A stretch of DNA of 59,801 bases from Intoshia linei (Eukaryota > Orthonectida > Rhopaluridae). Under the pieces are notes generated by a model. It saw only the letters and a program-made list of their open reading frames with translations, ran no database searches and had not been told where the DNA came from. Shown here piece by piece: positions 44,310-55,760 of this stretch (positions are counted from its first letter, which is position 1; every line of letters starts with the position of its first letter). The DNA is taken from NCBI GenBank assembly GCA_001642005.1, contig LWCA01000077.1, forward strand, positions 1 through 59,801, read 5' to 3'. A program made the position numbers and the translations under genes.

Positions 44310-47185
44310 ATGTCACAAGCAAGAGACCGTTTAAAAGAATTTAAAAAGGTTTTAAATAAAATTTAAATTTAATATTATTATTAGAAAGCAGTAATAGATA
44401 CAAATGACCTAACAATCGATGTAGAAAATGGTTCCGACGAAATTAATTTTTTTCTAACCAGAGTATACTTTTAATATAATTTAATGTAACTACTTATATT
44501 CTATATCCGTTAAGTATCATAACGGTCCACGAAAAAGACAGATATGAAATATTTTCAGAGTAGATTATATAGAGTTCTGTAACACGGTCCCAATCACGTA
44601 CTTGATAATTTTATCAATAATAACCATCAACTAAATTTAATACAAACACTTAACCCAACTTTTAAAATCTCGTCAACACGATCCGAACCACATTTTGGAC
44701 CTTATTGCAGAACTCTTGGTCTGTATTTTATTTTAGTATTTTCAATTTAATAAATTTGATTTTATAATAGAGGTCCGAAATTTTCGAAAATCTTTCAAAT
44801 TTTGAAAGTTGTGTGATAAAATTTATTTTATTTCTAATTAGATAAGAAACCAGAAAAATGAATTGGATCAAATACAACAAAGTATATTGCACATTAAAAA
44901 AATGCAAACCAAAATATTAAGCAATCCAGCTTTAGACAATAGTACATTTACAATCTAAACGTCACATTTTTTAATTATCTAGAGACAAAAGATGAATTAG
45001 AAAATTTAATGCGAGAAGCCAAAAAATTATTTAACAATATTCGCAAAGAAATTAAAGGTATATAAAAAGGTATATTTATTTTTATATTTTTTTAGAAACA
45101 ACCAAAATCGTAACCGACGAAGAAAAGTCTACTAATGATAAATACATAGCGTCTGTTAGAATCAAAAGAACTCAAGTAAATATTATTTACTGGGACGTAG
45201 AAATTACCCGTTTTTGTACCATTCCAAGCGTTAATATCAATATTATTTACTTTTTAAAAAAAAAGCATTTTCCGTACAAAAAATAAATATAATGTAACTG
45301 ACCCTAAGCGGAAGAGAGTACTGAAGTATACAGCTCGTTTTCAATTTTCGGCCGGACACACATAACATTTGAGAAACACTGTTATATGGTATTAAAATGT
45401 AAAATAATTATAATTATTGTTAATGAGTGTTTATATATTAGCTAAATGCATTACTACGTCAATTTACTGAAATTACCAACGAATTTTATACATCTGAAAG
45501 CGATTATAAAGATCGATACAAACAAAAACTCAATGATCAACTTGCTATAAGTATTTTTAAATGCAGTCTAAGTCCTTAGTAACGGAATTGAAAATTTGGA
45601 AATTCTGTTAATATGTACTTTTCCCGTAGTAACGCACTTGTTAACGGAATTTAATTTTTCTAAATAAAAACCATTAAATGAGTTTTTGAATAATACATAC
45701 TCAAGTAATATACAGTCCACAGCAGTTTTTTGGGGTTCATGAAAAATTTTATCAATTTTAAATTATTTACAGAAATAAAATAAAGATATTTCCAGAATGG
45801 TAGTCATTATTTCTAATTAATGCCATCTAACTCAATATCTATTAAAAATTTGATAAAAATGTAATACATTGACTTGTAATTAGTATAATTTTATGTGTAT
45901 AATTCTATGAGTTTATTTTTATGATAGTCATTATAAATAGATTCTAGAGCTTAAGAGATAACATTTTTATTAACGGAATTTTTGGTTCGTACAAATTAGA
46001 AAATATAAATAATTCAAAATTTCATTAATAAAGATTTAGACTATATAAATATATTTATATGGTCCATTTCAGCGTAATTGATAATTTTAAAAAAAATTTA
46101 GCAGGTAAAAATCTACGACCAGAGGAAATTGATCAACTTATCGATAAAGGAGAAGCTTCTATATTTACCGAAGGAGTTAATTTTTTGTTAATATATAATG
46201 ACTTTTTAGATTATTGCCAATACAAAAGGAGCTATAGAGTCTGTTAAAGAAATTGAAAATACACATGCTGAAATTTTGAAAATTGCAAAAAATTTGGAAC
46301 AAATACATGAAATGTTTCAAGATATGAATAATTTAATTGTCGAACAGGTAAATTTTAAAATATCATTAAAATAAAGACTGTAAATTAATTTGTTAAATGA
46401 TAATTGAGACCACATGGTATCAGTTTTTATTTGAAAGCTACACTTGGGTCAGTTAATTTTGTAAATTTTATGTAAATAAATGTAAAAATTGTCTTCACAA
46501 ATTGGAAAATTTGTGATACATTGGGTATGTTTTGTTCCGTAAATATCTCATCGTCCAGTATTGGGTGATATCGCGCAGATTGGAAAAGAGTCAATTTAAA
46601 ATTTTATAAAATGTCAAAACTTGGGAAAATGGACCGTAAAATTAAATTAAATCGTTACATAGATTAAATTTAACGCATGTGAAAATTATTCACGTTATTG
46701 AGTAAATTTTTACTTTATGATGATTAAATGATGATACGTTCACTAATAATAATAATAATATTATTAGTTAAATAAATGATCGATACATTTCTAATTTATT
46801 ATTATTATTATTAACAAATTGTAAAAAAAGGTTATATTCGTGTTACTTAAAATTTTTCTTGTGGGCCACCTAGAATTTCCTGTGGATCACTTTGGGAACC
46901 ACTGTTTTAGGATGAAAGTTTATTTTTAGTTTTATTTAACTTTTAGGGTATTGAAGTGGATAATATCGAGCATAATATAATCGTAACGCAGGATTATGTA
47001 GAAAAGGCTAATGTTGATATTGAAAAAGCTGTAACATCTAAAGGCAAAACGAGAAAGGTAAACTGTTAATATTAATATTAAGTAATATGTAATTATGTTT
47101 TTAGAATAAATGCATTCTTCTAGTGATAGGAATAGTTATTTTAGTTATAATTATCATTTCAGTTTCAGTTTCCTTCGCTACTTAG
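44310..47185 (+). CDS. STX1: Syntaxin-1-like t-SNARE (Qa-SNARE)
   Basis: Plasma-membrane SNARE that assembles with SNAP-25 and synaptobrevin to drive vesicle fusion. Ten exons (44310-44348, 44385-44462, 44842-44941, 44983-45057, 45096-45175, 45442-45550, 46102-46175, 46210-46347, 46947-47057, 47105-47185) give 294 aa, close to the usual 288. Three-helix Habc domain: exons 2-6, ending KDRYKQKLNDQLAI; linker TGKNLRPEEIDQLIDKGEAS, matching the ITGR-x-EELE-x-MLE-SG pattern; the SNARE helix from about residue 190 has the zero-layer Gln in NNLIVEQGIEVDNIE; then KGKTRKNK and a C-terminal anchor of about 20 hydrophobic residues. The acceptor at 46101 is needed to keep ITG; an upstream in-frame ATG at 46059 is intronic. 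Introns carry repeats, including a hAT-like end near 46890. Confidence 0.92.
46740..46815. repeat. (AAT)n/(ATT)n inverted microsatellite in syntaxin intron
   Basis: ctaataataataataatattattag is followed about 30 bases later by ttattattattattattaac, giving a fold-back microsatellite inside the 46348-46946 intron. Confidence 0.6.
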
Positions 47186-47958
47186 TAACAACGTAAATGT
47201 TACATTTGTAATAAATATACCTACCTTTTTATTTACATTTATGTATTTGTTGGACTTTTTAAATTTTGAATGATCAGTTTTGGTTAGTGGTTTGGTTTTT
47301 AATTCCTAAAATTCGTAACAATACATAAATATTGATGATCTGTAAACATGGAAAATTTCATATCAAACATATTTACATCTTAATGCATATCCAGAGCTGT
47401 TATTTTTTAACACGATCTTATAAATTTTAACTTATACCAAAGTACAATGTATTACTGTAATTCCGTCTTTGTGTACTAATTATTCAACTTATTAGTTTTT
47501 GTACTTTACGATAATAATTGTTACTTCTTGGATTTTAATAAAATACTAATTATATTTTCAATTGGTTTTATATTCATATCATGGTACTCGTAGTAATTTT
47601 CTGATGAATCCTTGAAATTTTGAATTTTTGGACTTATATTACTGGCCATAAAGATGAACACTTCATGCTTGCTTACGAATGTCACCAACCCAAATCGGTA
47701 TCGATATAGCTGGAATGGTAAATGAAAAGTGGATTAATATGTCCAACACTTTAATAAATATTTGTGTTATGTAAATAAGCAGTATACGGGAGAAAATCTT
47801 TTCGAAATTGGAGTAAGTCTTACAGTAAGAGCAAAAAACTAAAATGAAAGGAACGATGAAATAATTTTTTAAATTTTTTTTTTAATATTGCGGCCCGCGA
47901 AATTTGCAAAATCTATTTTTTGGCCCTCACTTGTCATCTGTTTGGAACACTTTGATAT
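47186..47958. other. Intergenic with hAT-like remnant
   Basis: 3' flank of syntaxin (aataaat at about 47210 may serve polyadenylation). 47880-47950 has attgcggcccgcgaaatttgcaaaa and ggccctcac, resembling the inner ends of the hAT-like element at 18437-18705. No gene. Confidence 0.45.
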
Positions 47959-48294
47959 ATTATTAGTAGGGCGATTATTTTTTAATTAGGGCAAATTTTG
48001 ATATTTCATACGCACCAGATTACAATCACAATGATAGTAATTTTACGTGTATTAATTGGCTAATTAAAATTTGATTAAGTTCATAAAGTTAAAATAATAT
48101 TTTCAAAAGTTAAATTTTATTTTTAAAAGTTAAATTATATTTTCAAACATTAATTTTATTTTATGCATGATTGTAGTAAATAAACTTATTAATTTTTATA
48201 TCACTCACTAAAAGCAGTTTTTATTTATTCTTAACTTATTTCTATTCACAATATAGGTAATTTATCAATACTTTTATATCATTAATGTTTTTTT

Positions 48295-48886
48295 AAGCAT
48301 CACAAAATATGCGAAATCTAAATATAAAAAATTGGACAATATTACAAAACTTTATCCTAGTGAATTTACTAAGAATGACGACAATTTATTTTGTATGAAA
48401 TGTTGCGATGTTACTTTTACAAAATTAAATTTTGTTTAATTACACCGCAAATTAGCAAAACACAAGAGTTTTATGCATATTGTCAGTATTGGAAGTTCAA
48501 TTAAAACATCGAATGACTTTGCAACAGAAATGGCGGAAGCAATTCTATCTGCGGACATACTTTTAAAAAGTTAAATAACGTCAAGTTAAGAACAATATTT
48601 AAACAAAAGGGAATAATTTTGCGATCTGAAAGCAATTGCAGAAATAAAATTGATGATTTGTATTTGAATGAAAATAAATATTTGAATAAAAAGTTATTGT
48701 ATTAATAAATTAATCTATCATTATGGACGAAACTGATTTAAATGGATATAAGTACATTAATACTATGATCGGAACATTAGAAACACCTCAGAATGTAATA
48801 TTATATGATTGTAAAAATATTACAAGTAATATGAACGGACAAATGGTCATTCATACTCTTCATGATACAATTAAAAATAATTAAAC
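48295..48886 (+). pseudogene. hAT-type transposase fragment (CGGBP1-like zinc finger), broken
   Basis: The first part encodes a BED-like C2H2 finger (CMKCCDVTFT... then HRKLAKHK) with an internal stop near 48437, then NDFATEMAEAILSADIL. A one-base shift near 48570 is needed to continue into KLNNVKLRTIFKQKG and CRNKIDDLY, and a later segment reads IIMDETDLNGYKYINTMIGT, whose DET segment corresponds to the first catalytic Asp region of hAT transposases. It ends at TAA just before the Tc1-like insertion at 48913. Clearly non-functional; its position inside matching hAT ends explains its presence. Confidence 0.75.
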
Positions 48887-48912
48887 AAAACAAAAAAACT
48901 TTTTAAAAGATA

Positions 48913-49951
48913 CAGTCAGTTTCATAATTACGTCAACACCTAGAAAATATTTATATATTTTATACTTTCATTAATTTATAAATAAAGCTAATTGCATTTT
49001 TTCATTTCATTTTGATGTCTATAATAGCTATGGATATACTTAAAATAATTAATATAAAAAGTCATGTTTTTGTTCATTTTAAAATTTATAACAATTGAAA
49101 CAAAATACAATTAATTTCAAATTTATCAAATGGACGATTCAAAAGTATGTCAACACTACCAGTTAATTTGGATTAATTAATCATTAAATTTATAGTTTTC
49201 ATCTGGCTCCATTGGATCTAAGGAATTGAATCAATGTGAATTAAATTTAATCAAAAAATTAAATGATGAATGCAAATCATTACGTGAAATTGGCCGACTC
49301 ATTGGCCGACTCATTGGCCGACACTATTCGACCATATCGAAGGCTCTAACGAGACTTCGCGATAATGTAATTGATGGGAAAGTGACAAGAACGAATCGAA
49401 AACGGTTATCGGACTGCCGCGAAGATAGAAATTTGGTTAGAATACATAACACAAGCAAACAGATGAGTTTACCACAGTTAAAATCTCAGTGGAACGTTGA
49501 GGCTAGCGCTAGTACAGTTCGAAGAAGGTTAATTGAAAATGGAATTAAAAGTTATTCTGCCACTAAAAGACCTCTTATATCTTTGGTGAACATATCTAAG
49601 CGATTAAAGTTTTGCACCGATCACGGAGGATGGTCTATGGATGATTGGAAAAATGTCATTTTTTCGGATAAATGCAATGTTGACATTAAACGAGGCCATA
49701 TTCGCCCAAAAATATGGAGAAGAAAAAATGAATCCTTGTCGGACTTCGCTGTTCGTGAGAATAACCGATTCTCAACAACGGTAATGATTTGGGGGTGTAT
49801 CTCAATGGAAAAAGGAAGTCGAGTAAAAATAGTATCCGGAAGATTAAATTCTATAGGATATAGAAACATCCTCAATGAGTCTCTAAAACCATTTTTAAAA
49901 GTTGGTGAATTTACTAATCCAAAATTTCAACAAGACAATGCTCCTTGCCAT
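48913..49951 (+). mobile_element. Tc1-like transposon, 3'-truncated copy 1
   Basis: Starts after a TA dinucleotide with CAGTCAGTTTCATAATTACG. Encodes the N-terminal two thirds of a Tc1/mariner-superfamily transposase (about 49226-49951): paired-type HTH region LNLIKKLND...STISKALTRLRD, then WSMDDWKNVIFSDKCNVDI (first catalytic Asp), VMIWGCIS, and FQQDNAPCH (second Asp). It stops abruptly at an undetermined base (n) at 49952, immediately followed by the next copy. Relative to copy 2 it has an expanded 12-nt repeat (attggccgactc) at about 49289-49322. Confidence 0.85.
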
Positions 49952-49955
49952 NATA

Positions 49956-51553
49956 CAGTCAGTTTCATAATTACGTCAACACCTAGAAAATATTTATATA
50001 TTTTATACTTTCATTAATTTATAAATAAAACTAATTTCATTTGTATATCTATAATAGCTATGGATATACTTAAAATAATTAATATAAAAAGTTATGTTTT
50101 TGTTCATTCTTAAATTTATAACAATTGAAATAAAATTCAATTAATTTCAAATTTATCAAATGGACGATTAAAAAGTATGTCAACACTACCAGTTAATTTG
50201 GATTAATTAATCATTACATTTATATTTTTCATCTGGCTCCATTGGATCTAAGGAATTGAATCAATGTGAATTAAATTTAATCAAAAAATTAAATGATGAA
50301 GGCAAATCATTACGTGAAATGCGCCGACACTATTCGACCATATCGAAGGCTCTAAAGAGACTTCGCGATAATGTAATTGATGGGAAAATGATAAGAACGG
50401 GTCGAAAACGATTATCGGACTGCCGCCAAGATAGAAATTTGGTTAGAATACATAACACAAACAGATGAGCTTACCACAGTTGAAATCTCAGTGAAACGTT
50501 GAGGCTAGCGTTAGTCAGTTCAAAGAAGGTTAATTGAAAATGGAATTAAAATTTATTCTATTCTAGTATTCTAACATTTTCTATCTTTGGTGAACATATC
50601 CAAGCGATTAAAGTTTTGCACCGATCACGGAGGATGGTCTATGGATGATTGGAAAAATGTCATTTTCTCTGATAAATGCAATGTTGACATTAAACGAGGC
50701 CATATTCGCCCAAAAATATGGAGAAGAAAAAATGAATTTTTGTCAGACTTCGCTGTTTGTGAGAATAACCGATTCTCAACAACGGTAATGATTTGGGGAT
50801 GTATCTCAATGGAAAAAGGAAGTCGAGTAAAAATACTATCCGGAAGACTAAATTCTATAGGATATAGAAACATCCTCAATGAGTCTCTAAAACCATTTTT
50901 AGAACTCGGTGAATTTAGTAATATAATATTTCAACAAGACAATGCTCCTTGCTATGAAGCTTGCTTGGTATATTATATGAATACTTATTATAATTACGTT
51001 AAAGAAATTGTTTATTAGATAATTGATTGGATGCAAGAAAACGGTATACAATTAATGAATTGGCCCCCAAACAGCCCTGATCTTAACATCATAGAACACG
51101 TATGGCCCAGGCTCAAGTCAAGAATAAACAAAATATGCCAAAAAGTAAATACAGTAGCTGAACTTAGCGATATTATAACAAGGGAATGGTCAATCATTGT
51201 AACGCCACATTTTATAAAAAAATTATATTTAAGTATGCCGAATCGTATCAAGGCTTGCCATTTGTCAAAGGGAAATAATAAAAATTACTAATTATTTGAT
51301 AATAAACGTTTTAGACTATGTTTTGATATGTATTGACATACTTATGAATCGATTTTTCAACATTTAATTCTAAATTTACATGAAATTTTTAAATAACTTA
51401 ATCAATTATTATACATTATTGCAATCACAAAGTTTCATTTTATTAATATTCGAAAACTATTTACATTTACATTAATTTAGTTAGATTTTATTAAATTATA
51501 AATGAATTTAGAATGAAAACTATTTAGTGTTGACGTAATTATGAAACTGATTG
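49956..51553 (+). mobile_element. Tc1-like transposon, full-length copy 2 (broken transposase)
   Basis: 1,598 bp between TA dinucleotides (49954-49955 and 51554-51555). Terminal repeats: CAGTCAGTTTCATAATTACG... left, and the right end's reverse complement CAATCAGTTTCATAATTACG..., about 27 bp with one mismatch. The transposase is in pieces: 50256-50468 (HTH region) is cut by a 4-base loss relative to copy 1; 50587-51018 holds FSDKCNVDI and FQQDNAPCY; 51031-51291 holds WPPNSPDLNIIEHVWPRLKS with the third catalytic acid. Non-autonomous as it stands. Confidence 0.88.
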
Positions 51554-52176
51554 TAATTTTAAAAAATATTGGATTTTGTACTACAACAAATAATACACTT
51601 TTTATAAATCTTTATTAAGACTTAAATTAGGGATCGGAAACCTTTCGCATCTAGTGGACCACTTTTTTATTTTTTACAGGTGTATTAGAAATAGTAGATA
51701 TGACTAACGAGTACTAAATTCAAAAAAAATTATGAAACCCTGAATTAGATATTTACGGACATAAGACAACGCTGCTTGTTCTACAACAACTATGTAATAA
51801 TGGCAATACTATTAAGTTTTAAAATTTATATAACGGTGTTACAGCCAACAAGGCCCCAGAAATATTATTTAAATAAGAGATTTCATCACTGTTTAGAAAA
51901 AAATTTAACGAAAAAAACAACACTACGTGAATTTTTTTTCCAAAAGTTAAATAAATTTGATTTGTAAGTTAAATTTTTTTGTTTTTATAGGTTAAAAAAA
52001 ATCGCCCTAATTATTAGTAATATAAACTTTGAACAATATTGCAAAATTTATATTAAAATAATTTAAATAAAGTTATTTTTAATTGAATGAAACAAAATCC
52101 ATCTCCAATTATTTTATCGTTATATCATAACAACGCATTGAAAACATAATATTATCGCTTTTTTTGAAACTTTGAA

Positions 52177-53145
52177 ATGACTTCATTTTTAGAAAGAAAT
52201 CAAGACGCAACAGTGTATGTAGGTGGTTTAGATGAAAAGGTTAATGAATCTATTTTGTGGGAATTGTTTGTTCAAGCTGGACCGGTAATGAATATTCATA
52301 TGCCAAAGGATCGTGTTTCGCAGTGCCATCAAGGCTATGGATTCGTAGAATTTATGACTGAACAAGATGCAGACTATGCAATTAAAATTATGAATATGAT
52401 TAAATTATACGCAAAACCTATTAAGGTAAACAAAGCATCAACCCAACAAAAAAATTTGGAAGTTGGTGCAAATTTGTTTGTTGGCAATCTGGATGCTGAT
52501 GTCGATGAAAAATTATTGTATGACACATTTAGTGCATTTGGAGCCATATTACAAACTCCAAAAATTATGAGAGATACTGATACTGGTGGTTCAAAGGGAT
52601 ATGCATTTATTAATTATGCCAGTTTTTCTTCTTCTGATGCTGCTATTATGGCAATGAATGGTCAGTATTTATGTAATAGACCTTTAATGATTTCTTATGC
52701 GTACAAGAAAAATACAAAGGGCATTAGACACGGATCTGATGCCGAAAGGCTGATGGCGTTTAATAATCCAGTTGCAGCTGCTCAACAGCCCAACATGTTG
52801 TTTTCTGATAAGCCTCCTCAGTTTAATCAATTTACTCAAAGTATCGTAAATCCACCAATGATGCCTCCACCACCACCTATGCCAATGCAACCACATATGA
52901 TGCCACCACATCTAGCTGGAAATGGTCCACCAATGCCTCCTCCCAGGATGATGCATCCTCCAATTCCTCCAATGTTTAACACTGGTATGCGATCCGACAT
53001 GCCTATGAATGCTGGAATGCTTCCACCTCCGCCGCCTCTAAATATTCAGATGCTCCCACCTGGCATAGCACCTAATATGCTCAACCCACCGCCACCTTTA
53101 CAGACGCCGAATATGCCTCCACCAGCAAATAAACCCATTATGTGA
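52177..53145 (+). CDS. SF3B4: Splicing factor 3B subunit 4 (SF3b49), single exon
   Basis: Component of the SF3b complex of the U2 snRNP, binding pre-mRNA near the branch point. 322 aa without introns. RRM1 (about residues 13-91): [20 protein letters not shown] as RNP2 and the RNP1-like [11 protein letters not shown]2 (about 100-179): [20 protein letters not shown] and [24 protein letters not shown]-type conserved linker: [20 protein letters not shown]. The remainder is the typical Pro/Met-rich tail (from about residue 215). Somewhat shorter than the human protein (424 aa) because the tail is shorter. The ATG at 52177 precedes the conserved start of the family and lies 160 bp after the hAT element. 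Confidence 0.95.
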   Translation: MTSFLERNQDATVYVGGLDEKVNESILWELFVQAGPVMNIHMPKDRVSQCHQGYGFVEFMTEQDADYAIKIMNMIKLYAKPIKVNKASTQQKNLEVGANLFVGNLDADVDEKLLYDTFSAFGAILQTPKIMRDTDTGGSKGYAFINYASFSSSDAAIMAMNGQYLCNRPLMISYAYKKNTKGIRHGSDAERLMAFNNPVAAAQQPNMLFSDKPPQFNQFTQSIVNPPMMPPPPPMPMQPHMMPPHLAGNGPPMPPPRMMHPPIPPMFNTGMRSDMPMNAGMLPPPPPLNIQMLPPGIAPNMLNPPPPLQTPNMPPPANKPIM

Positions 53146-53592
53146 ATGTAATAAATATACTGCTTTTTTTGGTAAAATTTTATTTTGATTATTTGTAAAT
53201 ATAATCAATTTAGTTGAATGTTTTTATATTCTATATTCATCTTAATTTGATCTTTTGCTCGAGTAAAAAAATTTTGTGTCTGCCTCCGAGATAAGAATAA
53301 ATAAATTTTGTACTTGTTAAAAAGTGCAGAACACTACAATGTCTGAATTAATTTTTCTGAGTAAATTTCAAAATATCTTATCCCCACTTTAATTTATGAA
53401 GGCATTTAAATCATTCTGATTCAAGAAAAATTTAAAAATTTGGCCGACAGTTCATTAATAAATTATTTTAACACATTACCGTTATATTTTTATAATTCAA
53501 AGTTGTTCGTTTATATCAATGTTTTAACTTCTGCCAACATCGTACTTTAGGATAATTGAGGTGCATTTCCATGTTTTTAAGATGATTTAAAT

Positions 53593-53846
53593 CAGCGTTT
53601 CCCGTATGACGGTTCGCGAACTAGTACTGGCTCGTGAAAAATTTTGTGATTTATTACCTGACCACAATGTAAAAAGTGGGAACAAAAAAATTCTTCCCCT
53701 GCTTTAAATGATATCATAATTAGTGCTTATTTCTTACGAATCTAAATTACTGCTACTAAACATGAAATTGTACACATTTTTTCTTTTAATTAATTTGCAC
53801 ACGGCAAAAGTTGGTAATGCGGTATAGCCAAACTTTGACAAACCTG
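53593..53846. mobile_element. Probable short hAT-like element, 254 bp
   Basis: Begins CAGCGTTTCCCG and ends ACAAACCTG; the ends are only weakly inverted (CAGcGTTT versus CAGGTTTG). Flanks ATTTAAAT (53585-53592) and ATTTATAT (53847-53854) agree at 7 of 8 positions, but both are low-complexity, so this call is tentative. Confidence 0.4.
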
Positions 53847-54100
53847 ATTTATATAATAATTTTTTTAGGCTTTACTTTAGATCAGTGTTTCCCAACCTTT
53901 TATTTTTCAGTGCCCCTTATAAAATTTTCAAATAATAGCGCCCCCTATTAAAATGAATACAATCGATATAAATTAAATCGCCTACTCTTTTCCATTATAA
54001 TAAATTAAATATTGTGATACCGACTGAAGCAGTGAAGTAGAATTAGCAGACCACTAAAATTTTCGCATGATTTCATGAAAATTAAATAAAAAAGGTATTA

Positions 54101-54754
54101 CAGTCAAAATCTCATTTAACGAAAATGACAAAACGTTAAAATGGCATATTCGTTAAATGAATTTAACGAAAATATTAGAAATGTAAAAATAACCATAGAT
54201 TACGATCAATTTATTTATATTGACTCATAATATTAACAGAGTTTATCAATTTTTCGACATTTGTACTTTACAATGCGCATTTTTAGATTCAACATATTTG
54301 TAAATTAGTAATTTTTTTAACCCTACTTTTAACAAAATTTTTATTTTGATTTTGATTACGGTCGCATGCGGCCGTACGTTGTGCACACCTGATTTAGCAC
54401 AAGCAGTATTTTTCTGTTTTCTTTAATCAATTGTTTATTCATCTGGTGTAACCAATTTCGGAATATAAGAATATACGTGTCATCCAAGATTTTCGACTAA
54501 GTATATTCAATCTTAAAGGTTCCATGTCAATGTAAAACCATGTGGCGATTTAAATTGACCAATTACTAATGGAGCTATTTTTTCGCCTGATATTTAAAGC
54601 CATAAAAGCATAAAAATATTTAAAAAAACTCCTAAAAAAATAAAATAATATTGAATGTACGCGTTCGTTAATCAGAAATTCGTTAAATACCAGATATTTA
54701 GGCATTTATATAGAAAATAAAATTTTGACGTTCGTTAAATGAGATTTTGACTGT
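54101..54754. mobile_element. pogo/Tigger-like MITE, 654 bp, TA duplication
   Basis: Perfect 24-bp terminal inverted repeats start CAGTCAAAATCTCATTTAAC and the element is flanked by TA on each side (54099-54100, 54755-54756). Further inverted copies of the tcgttaaatgaatttaacga motif occur near the left end (54147-54170), and gcgttcgttaatcagaaattcgttaaat lies near the right. No transposase is encoded. The terminal sequence class and TA target fit pogo/Tigger members of the Tc1/mariner superfamily. An inner segment (54360-54400) looks like a separate hAT-type end. Confidence 0.82.
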
Positions 54755-55189
54755 ATAAACAATCTAAAATATTTATTTGAATAAATCGATATAAAGTTAA
54801 TGAGTACCCTGAGGCTGATGAGCCTGTGACAACTTATCGATATCAGGAAATTCAATTACCAGAAAGAAAAAGAGATTACGGTTTTCAATAAATTCCTCTT
54901 TTTAGTTAAAAAATTTACAACCGCACTAAATCTACTTTCAACTAAAATGGACGCAATAAACATAGGTCCAATCATATTACGTTATTTAAATATTGTTTAT
55001 TAAAATTAATTTTCATGATTATTTCAACTCAATTCAAAAAGGTGATAAAAAGTGCGCTTGATGATTCTAATATTTTTCTACTGTTACCTTTCTATGAAAC
55101 ATGTTCGCACAAAGTCGATAATTAACGGCGAAATAAACAGGTCCAATAAATAAAAATACTTTATATACAATTTTATAAGGTGTTTTTTC

Positions 55190-55760
55190 TACTTTATTCA
55201 CCAAAACTTCAAGACATCTTTCTTCATCGAAGTCACCAAGGTTAAAATAACATCTTGATGGATATTTTCCAATTCTTTTATTATAAACTCAGTCAGCTCA
55301 TCAACATTATTAAATGTCTGTCATTTTTTTATACGGACCTTGCCAAAATTCCCCATAAGTTTTCAATTGGTTTAAGTCAGGAGACTTCGACGGCCACTTC
55401 ATTACATTGACACAGTTATCGTTAAACCATGCTTTTACCTTACGATAAGTGTGAATTGGAGCATTATTTTGTTTGAAAATATACTCGGTATCATAATGAG
55501 AGTGAGCAAATGGAAGTAAAGTCTCAGATAAGGTAAATATATAATCTTCAGAGTTCTGATTTCCATTCAAAATTGCCAATTTCGATTTGAATTTATGAGA
55601 AAATTTTCCCAGGCTCTTACAGATCCGCCTCTGCTTTGCTGTGTACAGTAAACTTCATTCTCCATTATCAAATCATGTCAATTAAACTGGACTCCATCAA
55701 GACCGTCCAAATTGAACTTTTTTTCGTCTGAGAATAAGCCGGAATTTCAATTTTCACCCA
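55190..55760 (-). pseudogene. Decayed Tc1/mariner-family transposase fragment
   Basis: The minus strand encodes GNQNSEDYIFTLSETLLPFA, FKQNNAPIHT, VMKWPSKSPDLN and, after a frameshift near 55350, NVDELTEFIIKELENI. This is the C-terminal half of a Tc1-like transposase. The second catalytic position reads QNNAP instead of QDNAP, so the acid is lost. It is a different lineage from the 48.9-51.6 kb copies. No terminal repeats found. Confidence 0.75.

Larger units (their letters stand above)
47967..52009. mobile_element. hAT element with 8-bp target duplication, invaded by Tc1-like DNA
   Basis: The left end is TAGGGCGATTATTTTTTAA; the reverse complement of the right end is TAGGGCGATTTTTTTTAACC. 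Both are flanked by a perfect 8-bp direct repeat ATTATTAG (47959-47966 and 52010-52017). Inside are a broken hAT-type transposase (about 48295-48886), a truncated Tc1-like copy (48913-49951), a complete Tc1-like copy (49956-51553), and about 450 bp of 3' hAT sequence. Subterminal tandem motifs (aaaagttaaattttat) occur near 48100-48170. The nesting gives an order: hAT inserted first, then Tc1. Confidence 0.85.

Noticed and set aside
46059-46101. ATG-started extension (MVHFSVIDNF...) before the syntaxin linker exon
   Set aside because: Joining it to the previous exon breaks phase, while the acceptor at 46101 restores phase and the conserved ITG motif.
49226-50468. Two separate host genes encoding helix-turn-helix proteins
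   Set aside because: Both are transposase copies bounded by Tc1-like terminal repeats with TA duplications, not host genes.
52684-52911. Trp/His-rich open frame opposite SF3B4
   Set aside because: Antisense reading of the Pro/Met codons of the SF3B4 tail.
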